From Gemmatimonadaceae bacterium (GTDB lineage: Bacteria; Gemmatimonadota; Gemmatimonadetes; Gemmatimonadales; Gemmatimonadaceae): a DNA stretch of 64,000 nt. The stretch is from assembly GCA_020852815.1 (NCBI GenBank), contig JADZAN010000024.1, positions 310,001 to 374,000 on the forward strand. Direction: 5' to 3'. The position numbers were made by a program, and so were the translations under genes. The number at the start of each line of letters is the position of its first letter. The first letter of the stretch is position 1. The notes beneath the pieces were generated by a model, which worked only from the letters and a program-made list of their open reading frames with translations, did no database searches and had not been told where the DNA came from. Below, one piece after another: positions 35,426 to 43,974 of this stretch.

Positions 35426-36363
35426 CGCCATTCCCATCTCGAGCGCGCGCATCGCGCACCCTCGCGGCCGCGATGGCGCTTGCCGTCATCGCCCTCGCCA
35501 CGTCGCGGCCCCTCGCCGCGCAACAGACCGTCGACCGGCGCTACGCCGTCGCGCCGGACCTCTCGTTCCGCGTGAAGGGGAGTATCGGGTCGCTGCGCAT
35601 CGTGGGGTGGAGCAAGGACTCACTCGTGGTCACCGGCTCGCTCCCTCCCGCGGTGCAGATGGAGATCGGCGTGGGCGGCGATGGCCGGTCGCCGGCGCGT
35701 GGGGCCAAGATGTACCTCGAGTCGCCTAACGACGACGCAGCAAGCACCGGCGTGCTGGAGATTCGCGTTCCGGCGCGCTCGCGGGTGTGGGTCAAGTGCG
35801 GGACGGCCGACGTCGAGGCGCGCGGGGTGGATGGGGGGCTCGACATCGCGGTGATTGGCGGGCGGGTGCGCGTGAACGCGTCGCCCCGCGAGCTGCAAAT
35901 CGAGGCAATGGACGCCAGCGTGGCCGTCGACGGCACGCCGGCCTGGCTGCGCGCCAAGACCGCCACCGGCGACATCACGCTGCGCGGTGGGAGCGAGGAC
36001 CTCGCCCTGACCACGGTGAGCGGGACCATTCGCGTGGAGCAGGGGGCGGTGGAGCGCACCCGCCTGGAGTCGGTAACGGGCCCCATCCAGCTCCTTGGCG
36101 CCATCGCGCGCGGCGGCGACGTGACCATCGACTCGCACAGCGGCGAGATCCAGCTCGTCGTTCCCCGCACGGGCGACTTTGCCGTCACGGCAACGTCCAT
36201 CACCGGGTCGGTGGTGAACCGCTTCGACGCGACACGCCCGGCCCCTGGCCGCGAGGGGCGCGGCGCCGAACTGGTGCTGGAGCGCGGCTCCGAGTCGGCA
36301 CGCGTGGCGGTGCGCACGTTCAAGGGGACGATCACCGTCACCGCCGCGCCGTTGCGGAAGTGA
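35422..36363 (+). CDS. Exported DUF4097 beta-repeat protein
   Basis: A 313-residue protein with a signal peptide (cleavage near AAQ at residue 34) and a beta-strand-rich domain of the DUF4097 type, with repeated short strands such as LDIAVIGGRVRV, GDITLRGG and SGTIRVEQG and a C-terminal VRTFKGTITV. Such proteins often follow ECF sigma/anti-sigma genes and may help sense or report envelope state. It is the third gene of the 34065 operon, with an ATGA overlap to the anti-sigma gene. Biochemical role unknown. Confidence 0.82.
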   Translation: MTPFPSRARASRTLAAAMALAVIALATSRPLAAQQTVDRRYAVAPDLSFRVKGSIGSLRIVGWSKDSLVVTGSLPPAVQMEIGVGGDGRSPARGAKMYLESPNDDAASTGVLEIRVPARSRVWVKCGTADVEARGVDGGLDIAVIGGRVRVNASPRELQIEAMDASVAVDGTPAWLRAKTATGDITLRGGSEDLALTTVSGTIRVEQGAVERTRLESVTGPIQLLGAIARGGDVTIDSHSGEIQLVVPRTGDFAVTATSITGSVVNRFDATRPAPGREGRGAELVLERGSESARVAVRTFKGTITVTAAPLRK

Positions 36364-36458
36364 CCGCGGGCGCACGACCGGCGACTAAACGCGGGGGGCA
36401 TGCGCGGCATCTGAAGGGGTGACGGGCTCGATGCCCCTAACGATGAGAGGATATCGCC

Positions 36459-37055
36459 ATGCGTCCCATGACTACGCTGCGTTCCCTTGCCCTGGTGGCC
36501 CCGCTGGCTGCGGCCCCCGCACTCGGGTGGTCGCACGAGCGTCTTGACCGCGCCGGCACCGGCGCTACCACTGGCGCCGTCGGTGGCGCCGCCGCTGTCA
36601 TCGCCGCTGGCGCGCGCGCCACATTCGGGCCGCCGTGGATCTCGATCGAGTACCCGGTGAATCCATACGATGCCACGACGCGCTCGGCCTTCCTCGTCGT
36701 GCACGCCTTTCACCATGGAACGCCGACCGGCTTCCCGGTCTCCGGCTCGGCCGAGGGGCTGGTCAACGGCGAGCGGCGTTCGATCCCGCTGCGCTTCACG
36801 ACGACCTCGCGCACCGGCGTGTTCGCGCTCGAGCGGCAGTGGCCTAACGACGGCACGTGGACGCTCGTCGTCTCGATAGCACAGGGCCCCGAAGACAACG
36901 CGTCGGCCATCGTCGAGCTGGGGCGAGGCGGCGAGGTTGCGGCGGTGCGCGTTCCCACTCGACGCCAGGATGGGTGGACGATTCCCGCGGCGGTAGCGAT
37001 GCAGGATATCGATGCGTCACTGCGGCAGCGGGCGGCGCAGCTGTCGGCACGCTAG
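36459..37055 (+). CDS. Exported hypothetical protein
   Basis: A 198-residue protein with a signal peptide (MTTLRSLALVAPLAAAPALGW), a Gly/Ala-rich stretch (residues 32-52), then a beta-rich domain with WISIEYPVNPYD, FLVVHAFHHG and WTLVVSIAQG. I recognise no family; the folded part resembles an immunoglobulin-like or carbohydrate-associated domain only in general character. A GAGAGG element lies seven bases before the ATG. It stands alone, 95 bp after the DUF4097 gene and before the prepilin gene. Confidence 0.7.
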   Translation: MRPMTTLRSLALVAPLAAAPALGWSHERLDRAGTGATTGAVGGAAAVIAAGARATFGPPWISIEYPVNPYDATTRSAFLVVHAFHHGTPTGFPVSGSAEGLVNGERRSIPLRFTTTSRTGVFALERQWPNDGTWTLVVSIAQGPEDNASAIVELGRGGEVAAVRVPTRRQDGWTIPAAVAMQDIDASLRQRAAQLSAR

Positions 37056-37099
37056 CGCGAGGGCTCGCATTCCCGGGGTGCGGCGCGCAGATTCCGCGC

Positions 37100-37537
37100 G
37101 TGCCCTCCCCGTGCGCCCCCTCCGTCTCGCGCCAACGCCGGTGTTGCCGGTCCCGCCCCGGCCATCGCGGGCGCCGCGGCTTCACCTTCGTCGAGATCCT
37201 CGTCGCCATGATGGTCTTTGCCATCCTGGTGGCGCTGGCCGTCGCGCGCTATCGCGCCATGAAGGAGCGAGGCTACCTGGCCGAGATGAAGACCGACCTC
37301 GGGAATCTCCGCATCGCCGAGGAGGGCTATTGGGCCGACCATGGGCAATACACGGTGAACCAGGCGCTGCTCGACTACAAGCCGGGTTCGCGCGTCACGG
37401 TCATCATCACCGTCTCCGATCCCTACGCGGGCTTCGACGCGCAGGCCACGCACGTCTCCGCGCCAGGCATGGTGTGCCAGATGTACGTGGGGCGCGCCGT
37501 CTCCCAGGTGCCGAGCGGGCAAATCAGCTGCAAGTAG
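37100..37537 (+). CDS. Type IV pilin-like prepilin
   Basis: A roughly 145-residue prepilin. The signature RRG-FTFVEILVAMM is the prepilin peptidase site, with Glu at position 5 of the mature protein, followed by a hydrophobic helix (VFAILVALAVARY). The mature domain of about 110 residues has two Cys near the C-terminus (GMVCQMY and ISCK) that could form the usual disulfide loop. The leader is about 27 residues, long and basic; the GTG at 37100 is the nearest in-frame start and is uncertain. No other pilus genes are nearby. Confidence 0.85.
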   Translation: MPSPCAPSVSRQRRCCRSRPGHRGRRGFTFVEILVAMMVFAILVALAVARYRAMKERGYLAEMKTDLGNLRIAEEGYWADHGQYTVNQALLDYKPGSRVTVIITVSDPYAGFDAQATHVSAPGMVCQMYVGRAVSQVPSGQISCK

Positions 37538-37572
37538 CGGTGCAGCGTGTGCGCGGCCAAGGCGTTCGGTGC

Positions 37573-37596
37573 CGCGCAGCGATCGCACGCTGCGCG
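37573..37596. terminator. Hairpin between convergent genes
   Basis: A 9-bp inverted repeat (CGCGCAGCG, loop ATCGCA, CGCTGCGCG) sits in the 69-bp gap between the prepilin gene and the TonB receptor gene, which converge. It has no T-tract. It is a probable weak bidirectional terminator. Confidence 0.4.
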
Positions 37597-37606
37597 ATCA
37601 CATCGA

Positions 37607-40129
37607 CTACCGCGACAGCCGCAACCCGAAGCTCGCCGTGCGCCCCTGCGTGATCTGCAGGTTGTCGCGCTCGTTCTGCTGGACGTTGGTCACGTTGTCC
37701 AGGCGCAGGTACCACTCCGCGCCGCGCGCGAGCGCGTACGAGAAGCCGATGAAGGGCTTCGTGATCGACGGGTACTCCACCCAGTAGCTGCGCATCTCCG
37801 GGTGCATCGTGTCGCCCCCCATCTCGTTGCCGTAGAACGAGAGCCAGTCGTAGCCGGTCCAGCGCCCAACGAACGACGCGCCAGCGGTGGCCCGGAAGCG
37901 CGCGCCTTCCCAGGTGAGCGAGGCCATTCCCGCCGTGGTGGGCACCTCGGGCACGCGGTCGCCGACACCCAGGTCGCCCGTGTACGAGCGGGAAAGCGCC
38001 TGCACGCGCGAGTCGGTGAGCGCCCAGGTGAGGTCGCCGCGCAGCGGCCCGGTGCGCGCGCTCCCTTCCAGCTCGATCCCGCGGTTGTGGATCTGCCCCA
38101 CGTTCTGGAACTGGACCGTGCGCGCGCTCATGCGCCGGTTGGCCACCACCTGCTGGATGAGCCCGTCCGCTGTCTGGCTGTAGGTGGTGAGCGACAGGTT
38201 GGCGCGGTCGCCGACATACAACTCGACCCCCGCCTCGGTGCCGGACTGCACCTCGGGCATGAGGTTGGGGTTGGCCAACTGGCGGAAGCCCAGCGTCTGG
38301 ATGGCGCGGCGCGCGTTAGGCTGTGGCGGGCGGATCCCCTTGCCGTACGCCGTGCGGAACTTCACGGTCGCGCCGCCGAGGTCGCGCGTGAAGGCCGCGC
38401 CGACCATGGGCGCGAACGCCGTCCCGTAGTTGTCGCCGAACGACGAGTTGTGCTCGCCGCGCAGCCCGGCGGTGAGGAAGAAGGCGTCGTGCACGTCCAG
38501 CTTCACCTGTCCAAACAGCCCGCTGTTGTTCACGCGGTCGTTGTACAGCGACGCCAGCCCGCTCCCCGTCCCCGAGAGGTCGGAGCGGTAACCCAGCCGC
38601 TCGCGCAGCAGGACGCTCCGCTCCGCGCCTAACGTGGCGCGCAGCGAGAGGTCGGGGCCGTCGACGAGCGTGAGCGCCATCGCGTAGCGCAACGACGTCT
38701 TGGCGGCGTTCTCCTTGGTGGCGCCGAGCAGTGCGTCGGCAACGGTGGCCGGCTCGCGCTGCGGCGCGATGGCGCCCGCGTGACGATCGAGCCCGATCAC
38801 CAGCGTCTGCCGAAACCAGCTGCGCGGCTGATAGTCGGCGGTGAGGCCGTACGTCTCGTTCTCGATTTCCTGCGCCTCGAGGAGGGGGCGAATGGTGGAC
38901 GGGACGGGGTTGTTGCCGAGGAGCGGGTTGGACGGTGCGATGAAATGGATGTCCGCATAGCGCATCGTCGCGTCCAGGCGGAGCGGGCCCAGCATGGTGC
39001 GCGCCCCGCCAAACGTCCCGCGATATCCCGACGAACCACCGGGGACGATTGCCCCCGCCTGCTCGAATGTGCCGCCCAGCCCTAACGACGATCGCGCCGA
39101 GCCCACCGAGAGCATGGCCGAGTGATGCTGCGTCCCGCTGGCGCGCTCGGTGAAGCGACTCTCCATCATCCCGCCGGTGAGCGACGCATCGATGCGCGGC
39201 TTCCACGTGGCCGACGGCGACCCCTTCTTCGTCACGACCTGCACCACACCGCTGATGGCGTCCGAACCGTACAGCGCCGATCCCTGCGGCCCGCGAATCA
39301 CCTCGATGCGCTCCACCGAGTACGGGTCGATGGCGAAGAGGAGGTAGGGCGACGCAAGCTCGACCCCGTCGACGTACGTCTTGAGGTAGTTCGCGTTGAA
39401 CGACGCGGAACCGCGCACCGAACCGATCTGGGCAAACGGACCCGAGATCCCGAGGTCCCACGCCACCACGCCGGGAATCCCCGTGCGAAAGAGCTGCTCC
39501 ATGCTCGTGGCCCCGCTCTGCGCGATCTGCGTCGCGCTGAGGACCGAGACCGCGCTCGCCAGCGATCGCTCAGGCGCCCCGGCGGCCGGCGTCCCCATCA
39601 CCAGGACGCGATCGATCACCTGCGGGCGCAGCGACTGCCGGGTGAATAGCGGCGACACCGGCGCGGCACTCGAGTCGGCGTAAAGCGCCGCCACGCTGTA
39701 CAGCGACCGCCCGGGCACCTTCACCAGGATCACGTAGCCCGACGGGCTCACGACCACGTCGAGATCGGTGTCGCGCAGGATCTCGCGAATGACGTCGCCC
39801 ACCGGCGTCCGCTCGCGCGCCACCGTCACGCGGCGCATGGCCGGGATGATGTCGCTGGAGTACGAGAGGCGAAGGGCGGCGCGCTCCGCCACCTCGCGCA
39901 GCGCCTGCTCGATCGGGACGCCGACCAGGTGCAGCGAAACCGGGCGCGCGAGGAGGGCGCTACGAGACGCGACGCGCGCGTCCGCCGCAGAATCGGCGCG
40001 CGCGACCTGCCGTTCCGTGGCGTGCTGGGCCCACGCGATGCCGGATGGGCGGGTGGCAAGCGCCACGAGGGCGGCGCTCGCCCATGCGCGCGCCGCCCTC
40101 CGCGTGATGCCCCCGCACCGGGATTTCAC
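37607..40129 (-). CDS. TonB-dependent receptor with STN (FecA-type) signalling domain
   Basis: An 840-residue outer-membrane receptor. A signal peptide ends near AWAQ (about residue 33). An STN domain follows (residues 60-130, VPIEQALREVAERAALRLSYS), as in FecA-type receptors that signal to FecR. The plug domain (about 170-290) includes YVDGVELASPYLLF and IEVIRGPQGSALYGSDAISGVV. The rest is a beta-barrel ending in FGLRLSR. The GTG start overlaps the fecR stop by four bases. It probably imports an iron complex or another large substrate and reports occupancy through FecR to the divergent ECF sigma. Confidence 0.92.
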   Translation of the reverse strand: MKSRCGGITRRAARAWASAALVALATRPSGIAWAQHATERQVARADSAADARVASRSALLARPVSLHLVGVPIEQALREVAERAALRLSYSSDIIPAMRRVTVARERTPVGDVIREILRDTDLDVVVSPSGYVILVKVPGRSLYSVAALYADSSAAPVSPLFTRQSLRPQVIDRVLVMGTPAAGAPERSLASAVSVLSATQIAQSGATSMEQLFRTGIPGVVAWDLGISGPFAQIGSVRGSASFNANYLKTYVDGVELASPYLLFAIDPYSVERIEVIRGPQGSALYGSDAISGVVQVVTKKGSPSATWKPRIDASLTGGMMESRFTERASGTQHHSAMLSVGSARSSLGLGGTFEQAGAIVPGGSSGYRGTFGGARTMLGPLRLDATMRYADIHFIAPSNPLLGNNPVPSTIRPLLEAQEIENETYGLTADYQPRSWFRQTLVIGLDRHAGAIAPQREPATVADALLGATKENAAKTSLRYAMALTLVDGPDLSLRATLGAERSVLLRERLGYRSDLSGTGSGLASLYNDRVNNSGLFGQVKLDVHDAFFLTAGLRGEHNSSFGDNYGTAFAPMVGAAFTRDLGGATVKFRTAYGKGIRPPQPNARRAIQTLGFRQLANPNLMPEVQSGTEAGVELYVGDRANLSLTTYSQTADGLIQQVVANRRMSARTVQFQNVGQIHNRGIELEGSARTGPLRGDLTWALTDSRVQALSRSYTGDLGVGDRVPEVPTTAGMASLTWEGARFRATAGASFVGRWTGYDWLSFYGNEMGGDTMHPEMRSYWVEYPSITKPFIGFSYALARGAEWYLRLDNVTNVQQNERDNLQITQGRTASFGLRLSR

Positions 40130-41268
40130 GCACCGCCCTCCGCCAGTTGCAATTCGCGGTCGCGCGGGGCGGACGAGGAGTAGCCCGACCCGAGGAACTG
40201 CACCTGCGCGCCAGTGCGCGTGTAACGGACGTCGAGGCTCATCCCGATGATGCGAAGGACTTCGTCGAGCGTCTCGCGCTCGAACGTGACGGTCAGGTGC
40301 TTGTCGGCGATCGCGGCATCGGTGACGCGCACCTGGACCCCGTACCAACGTTCGAGATCGCGCGCCACGTCGGCCAGCGGGGTATCCGTAAAGATGAGAC
40401 GCCCCGATGAGAAGGCTGTGAACGGCGACACGTCGATCCCGCGCTGCACGTCGATCGAGCCCGCGCCGGCGATGGTCGCCATATCCCTCGGCTCGAGCAC
40501 GATCGCGGTGTCGGCACTGGCGCCGTGCCGCACGGCCACCGACCCAGACGCCACGGCCACGCGCACCGATTCGCTCTCTCCGTACCCACGCACCGCGAAC
40601 TCGGTACCGAGGTCCTCTATGACGGTCTTCCCCACAAAGACCCGGAACGGCCGAGCCTGGTCGTGCACCACCGTAAACAGCGCCTCGCCGGTGAGTTCGA
40701 TTTCGCGCGCCCCCTTCCCGAACCCCTCGCGTGCACGGAGCGTCGACGACACGCCGAGGCTGACCACCGATCCGTCGGGGAGCTTGACCGACCGGCGCTG
40801 GCCGGTCGCGGTGGCGAACGACGCGGGCTCGCCGATCGCTACCTGCGTTCGATTGTCGCTGCTCGAACGCAGCCTTGGCAGGAGGGTGGCTCCAGCGATG
40901 AGGATGACAGCGGCCGCGGCCACCCGCAGGATGACGCCAGTCTCCAGCCACCAACGACGCCGCGCTGCGATCGAGACGACTGGAGCGCCCTTGAAGTCGT
41001 TTCGAGGTGCGGCTCCGGGAGCCGTCCGAGCTGCCGACCCTGCCCCGGCTACGCGCGACGAGAGCTTCGACCATGCGCCGTCCACATCCCACACTGGCTC
41101 AGGGAGTGGCGCTTTCCACGCGATGCGCATCGCCTCGAGCGCAGCGGCCCGCGACGAGTCGCCGGCGGCCCACTGCTCGGTCGCCAGCCGCTCGGCATCG
41201 GACCCTTCGCCCGCGAGGAGGCGGGCGAGGCGCTCGTAGTCGCCGTCGGAGAGTTGGTCGGGATGCAT
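40126..41268 (-). CDS. fecR: FecR-type anti-sigma/sigma regulator
   Basis: A roughly 380-residue FecR protein: an N-terminal cytoplasmic sigma-binding region (residues 1-110) with the conserved AAxxW-like helix, a membrane helix (ILRVAAAAVILIAG, near residue 120), then the periplasmic FecR domain with VKLPDGSVVSLG, REIELTGEALF and GTEFAVRGYG. The C-terminal domain near residue 290 (FTDTPLADVARDLERWYGVQV) resembles a secretin/STN-like fold that can contact the receptor. ATG 41268 is preferred over the GTG at 41286. It is co-translated with the TonB receptor and divergent from the sigma gene. Confidence 0.92.
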   Translation of the reverse strand: MHPDQLSDGDYERLARLLAGEGSDAERLATEQWAAGDSSRAAALEAMRIAWKAPLPEPVWDVDGAWSKLSSRVAGAGSAARTAPGAAPRNDFKGAPVVSIAARRRWWLETGVILRVAAAAVILIAGATLLPRLRSSSDNRTQVAIGEPASFATATGQRRSVKLPDGSVVSLGVSSTLRAREGFGKGAREIELTGEALFTVVHDQARPFRVFVGKTVIEDLGTEFAVRGYGESESVRVAVASGSVAVRHGASADTAIVLEPRDMATIAGAGSIDVQRGIDVSPFTAFSSGRLIFTDTPLADVARDLERWYGVQVRVTDAAIADKHLTVTFERETLDEVLRIIGMSLDVRYTRTGAQVQFLGSGYSSSAPRDRELQLAEGGA

Positions 41269-41303
41269 GGAGTCTGGATCGCGCACGACAGGGAGACACG
41301 CGG

Positions 41304-41332
41304 GGAACCGCCCCCCCCTACCCGGGGTCGAT
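41304..41332 (+). promoter_or_regulatory. Candidate ECF-type promoter upstream of sigma module 3
   Basis: GGAACC at 41304-41309 and GTCGAT at 41327-41332, separated by 17 bases, resemble the -35 and -10 elements recognised by many ECF sigma factors. They point toward the sigma gene at 41430 in the sigma/fecR divergent region. This would allow autoregulation. It is a pattern match only. Confidence 0.3.
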
Positions 41333-41429
41333 GCGAGGCTCGGCCGTGGAATCGCCGTGCCGCGCCCCTTGGTCGCCGAAGTGGGGGGATGTTAACGTCA
41401 CCGCGCCCGTTTGGCACTCATCCCGCGAC

Positions 41430-42071
41430 ATGACCGCTCCGCTCGACGACGACGGCGATCCAATGGAAGGGGGGGGCGACAGTCGCGACCTCCCACCGTC
41501 GGACTTTCCGGCACCGGCGGCGGCGTCGCTGCGCGGCGATGCCGACCTGCTTCGCCGTTTGCGCGCGGGCGACGAGCGGGCGCTCGAGGAGTTGTTTCGC
41601 GCATACTACGCCGGGATGTGCGCCTTTGTCCGGCGCTTCGTGCACGCCCCCGACATCGCCGAGGAGCTGGTCCAGGACGTCTTCTTCAAGTTGTGGTCGA
41701 AGCGCGAGGCGCTCTCGGACATCGATGCGCTGCGGACCTATCTCTTTCGCGCCGCGCGAAACACCGCGCTCAACCACCTCCGGCGAAAGAAGCTCGAGAA
41801 TGCGTGGGAGGAGCAGGAGGCGGCGCGCGGCGAGCCGATGACCAACGCTGCCACCGACGACGACGCCTCGACCGACGAGGTCTCGCGGGCGGTCAACGGT
41901 GCCATTTCCAGGCTTCCGACGCGTTGCCGTGAGATCTTCGTCATGAGCCGCGAGGGGAACATGACGTACGCCGAGATCGCCGGCGCGCTGGGCATCTCCA
42001 TCAAGACGGTCGAGACGCAGATGGGGCGTGCGCTCAAGTCGCTGCGCGCGTCGCTGGCGAAGTACCGCTGA
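41430..42071 (+). CDS. ECF RNA polymerase sigma factor, FecI-like (module 3)
   Basis: A 213-residue ECF sigma factor with an acidic N-terminal extension of about 35 residues. Region 2 is at residues 40-110 (APDIAEELVQDVFFKLWSK) and region 4 at residues 155-212, with MTYAEIAGALGISIKTVETQMGRALKSLR typical of FecI-like factors in Bacteroidetes-type systems. ATG 41430 is chosen over an in-frame ATG at 41463. It is divergent from the fecR/TonB receptor pair, whereas such genes are usually colinear. It probably controls receptor expression. Confidence 0.93.
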   Translation: MTAPLDDDGDPMEGGGDSRDLPPSDFPAPAAASLRGDADLLRRLRAGDERALEELFRAYYAGMCAFVRRFVHAPDIAEELVQDVFFKLWSKREALSDIDALRTYLFRAARNTALNHLRRKKLENAWEEQEAARGEPMTNAATDDDASTDEVSRAVNGAISRLPTRCREIFVMSREGNMTYAEIAGALGISIKTVETQMGRALKSLRASLAKYR

Positions 42072-42198
42072 GCCGCCAGGATCAATGTCGATCAGGGGCT
42101 CGTCGCCTGCGCGGTGTCTCAACGATGATGCGATGGCCGCGATTCTCGAGGGCGCGCCGTGCGTCGCGCGCGGGCGACGTCGGGCAGTGGAGCGAATC

Positions 42199-43035
42199 GT
42201 GAACCGGATCGTCGTGACGAAGGGGCATGGCCGGTTGCTGGCGCTGTTGGGGGTCGTGGCCCTCTGCGCCTGTGTCGATGCGCCCGATGTCTCGTCGCCG
42301 ACCTCGGACGATACGCCGCAATCCGAATGGCTGGCGCAGACCTTCGACGCGATGTCGCGTGCATCGGCGCAATCCGGCGACCTGGCGCGCAGCGATGGCT
42401 TCACGCATGCGGCGCTGGCGGTGCGTGGTGGCGTGACGCCGTCGCGCCTCGAGGTGCAGACGGGGACATCGACCGAGGTGTACGACGCCATTGTCGCGGC
42501 GGCGCAGTGGGACAGCACGCTCTCGCCTAACGTGCGCCCGCCGGCGCGCCGAACGCTCGTGGGCTGGCGCCGCACCGACCTGGGGAAGACGCGGGTCCTC
42601 GTCCTCGCGTCGCCAAACGACTCGGCGATCGTCCTGAGCCCGTTGTCGCTCGGGATGGGGATGTCGACCACCGCGGCCTTCGCTGCGGCCTCGGCGATGC
42701 AGCACGAGCTATCGGACAACGCTTCGGGGTACGGAGACTTCAGCTCGGCGTGGTACGGGACCAGCGGATGGGTGAAGTTGCGCGAGGTGGCGGTGATTGG
42801 CAGCTGCGCCGACTCGGCGCGCCTGGTCAACCAGCTCGGGTTGTCGCGCTGCGAGGAGACGCGCTACCTGGTTCGCTTCGACCTTACCATGCAGCGACTC
42901 ACCGGGCGCCCACCGCAGGAAGTGCCGGGAACGCAGGCGCGGCGCACGTGGAGCGTGGGCGAGCCGGTGGTGAGCGGCGTGCGCATCCGCTTCTCGTGTG
43001 TGGCGCCCAGGGGTGACCGGGGGTGCAAGCCGTGA
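42199..43035 (+). CDS. Hypothetical lipoprotein
   Basis: A 278-residue protein with a signal sequence ending in a lipobox-like LCAC near residue 22. The mature part has a Ser/Asp/Thr-rich linker, then a globular domain with WRRTDLGKTRVLVLASPNDS and a Cys pair (GSCADSARLVNQLGLSRC). I recognise no family. A GGAG element lies six bases before the GTG at 42199. It follows sigma module 3 by 127 bp on the same strand and converges on the DUF4397 gene, separated by a long hairpin. Function unknown. Confidence 0.65.
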   Translation: MNRIVVTKGHGRLLALLGVVALCACVDAPDVSSPTSDDTPQSEWLAQTFDAMSRASAQSGDLARSDGFTHAALAVRGGVTPSRLEVQTGTSTEVYDAIVAAAQWDSTLSPNVRPPARRTLVGWRRTDLGKTRVLVLASPNDSAIVLSPLSLGMGMSTTAAFAAASAMQHELSDNASGYGDFSSAWYGTSGWVKLREVAVIGSCADSARLVNQLGLSRCEETRYLVRFDLTMQRLTGRPPQEVPGTQARRTWSVGEPVVSGVRIRFSCVAPRGDRGCKP

Positions 43036-43052
43036 CAGGCACCGTGAAGCCA

Positions 43053-43109
43053 GCGTGACACGCAACGAGGGCCGCCCCGAATGGGACTGCCCTCGTTGCG
43101 ATGTCACGC
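43053..43109. terminator. Long 20-bp stem hairpin between convergent genes
   Basis: An inner perfect 12-bp inverted repeat (CGCAACGAGGGC at 43061-43072, GCCCTCGTTGCG at 43089-43100) is extended by an outer 8-bp pair (GCGTGACA/TGTCACGC) with a single-base bulge at 43101. It lies between the convergent lipoprotein and DUF4397 genes and probably ends transcription from both sides. Confidence 0.75.
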
Positions 43110-43165
43110 CCGGTCGATGGCCGGCAGGCGCGGTCCGTGCTGGCGCCGCGGCCGGGCGGCGTCGC

Positions 43166-43960
43166 CTAACGATCCGTGAGGATGAAGGCGCGGAGCGGGG
43201 CGCCGCCGGTGGTGTTGTCGGCGGCGACGATCGTGCGCCCCGTCCCGCCGGTGAAGGCTTGCGAGGCGACGTTGATCGACACGCTTGCCGCGCGCTGGGC
43301 GGCCGCCGTTCCAGCAGGAACGGCGCGGATCTGGTAGGTCCCCGGTACCACGGTGAAGTACGCCGAGGCGGCGCGGAAGGCGACGTTGGAGAGCGTTGGC
43401 GTTGCCGCCGCGAGGTCGGCACCGACCGCCGTGACGAAGAGGTCGATGTTCCCCGCGGTTGGGCTCAGGTGGACCAGGCGCAGGCGCGACTGTGTAGCTG
43501 GCGGGGCAGGATTCGTGTCCACGGTGGCGAACTGCGTGATGGCCGACGCCGCCGCGCCGCCGATGGCGTAGATGCTCTTGTCCTGCCCCTCGACGATGTT
43601 GAAGGTGAAGGAGGCGACCGTCACGCTCGTGTCGGCGGTGCGCTTGAGGACGAGGGTGCGATCGCCGGTGAGGATGGCCGCGTACGGCGCGGTGTTCGGC
43701 GCGGCGAGCGAGATGGGTGTGCTCGCCGTGTAGGTGAGGTTCACGCCGAACGGGAGCTGCTCGAGGATCGCGTTCACGCGTCCGCGCGTGGTGTCGTTGA
43801 TGAGGTTCACGAAGCGGACGCGTCCCTGCGTTCCCGACGGCTGCAACGGGCCGGCGGCCTTCTCGGTCCCGCATGCCGCGACGACGGCTGCCGCGAGGAG
43901 GGCGAGCCAGGGGAGCCGGCGCGCGGGGTGGTGCGGCATGGTGATATGAGAGCTCGTCAT
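43166..43960 (-). CDS. DUF4397 domain lipoprotein
   Basis: A 264-residue lipoprotein with signal peptide and lipobox (VVAAC near residue 31). The mature protein begins with GRVRFVNLINDT and contains the repeated beta pattern of DUF4397, with FGVNLTYTA, VASFTFNIVEG and LRLVHLSPTAGNIDLFV. DUF4397 proteins are exported and of unknown function. It lies 14 bp after the SusD-like gene, third in the leftward SusC-SusD operon. The stop codon TAG is part of a CGTTAGGC word. ATG 43960 is preferred; 43939 is possible. Confidence 0.88.
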   Translation of the reverse strand: MTSSHITMPHHPARRLPWLALLAAAVVAACGTEKAAGPLQPSGTQGRVRFVNLINDTTRGRVNAILEQLPFGVNLTYTASTPISLAAPNTAPYAAILTGDRTLVLKRTADTSVTVASFTFNIVEGQDKSIYAIGGAAASAITQFATVDTNPAPPATQSRLRLVHLSPTAGNIDLFVTAVGADLAAATPTLSNVAFRAASAYFTVVPGTYQIRAVPAGTAAAQRAASVSINVASQAFTGGTGRTIVAADNTTGGAPLRAFILTDR

Positions 43961-43974
43961 GGGTGGTCGGCGCC

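Noticed and set aside
36459-37537. A type IV pilus gene cluster
   Set aside because: Only one prepilin is present; no pilus ATPase, PilC, PilQ or prepilin peptidase genes are in the window.
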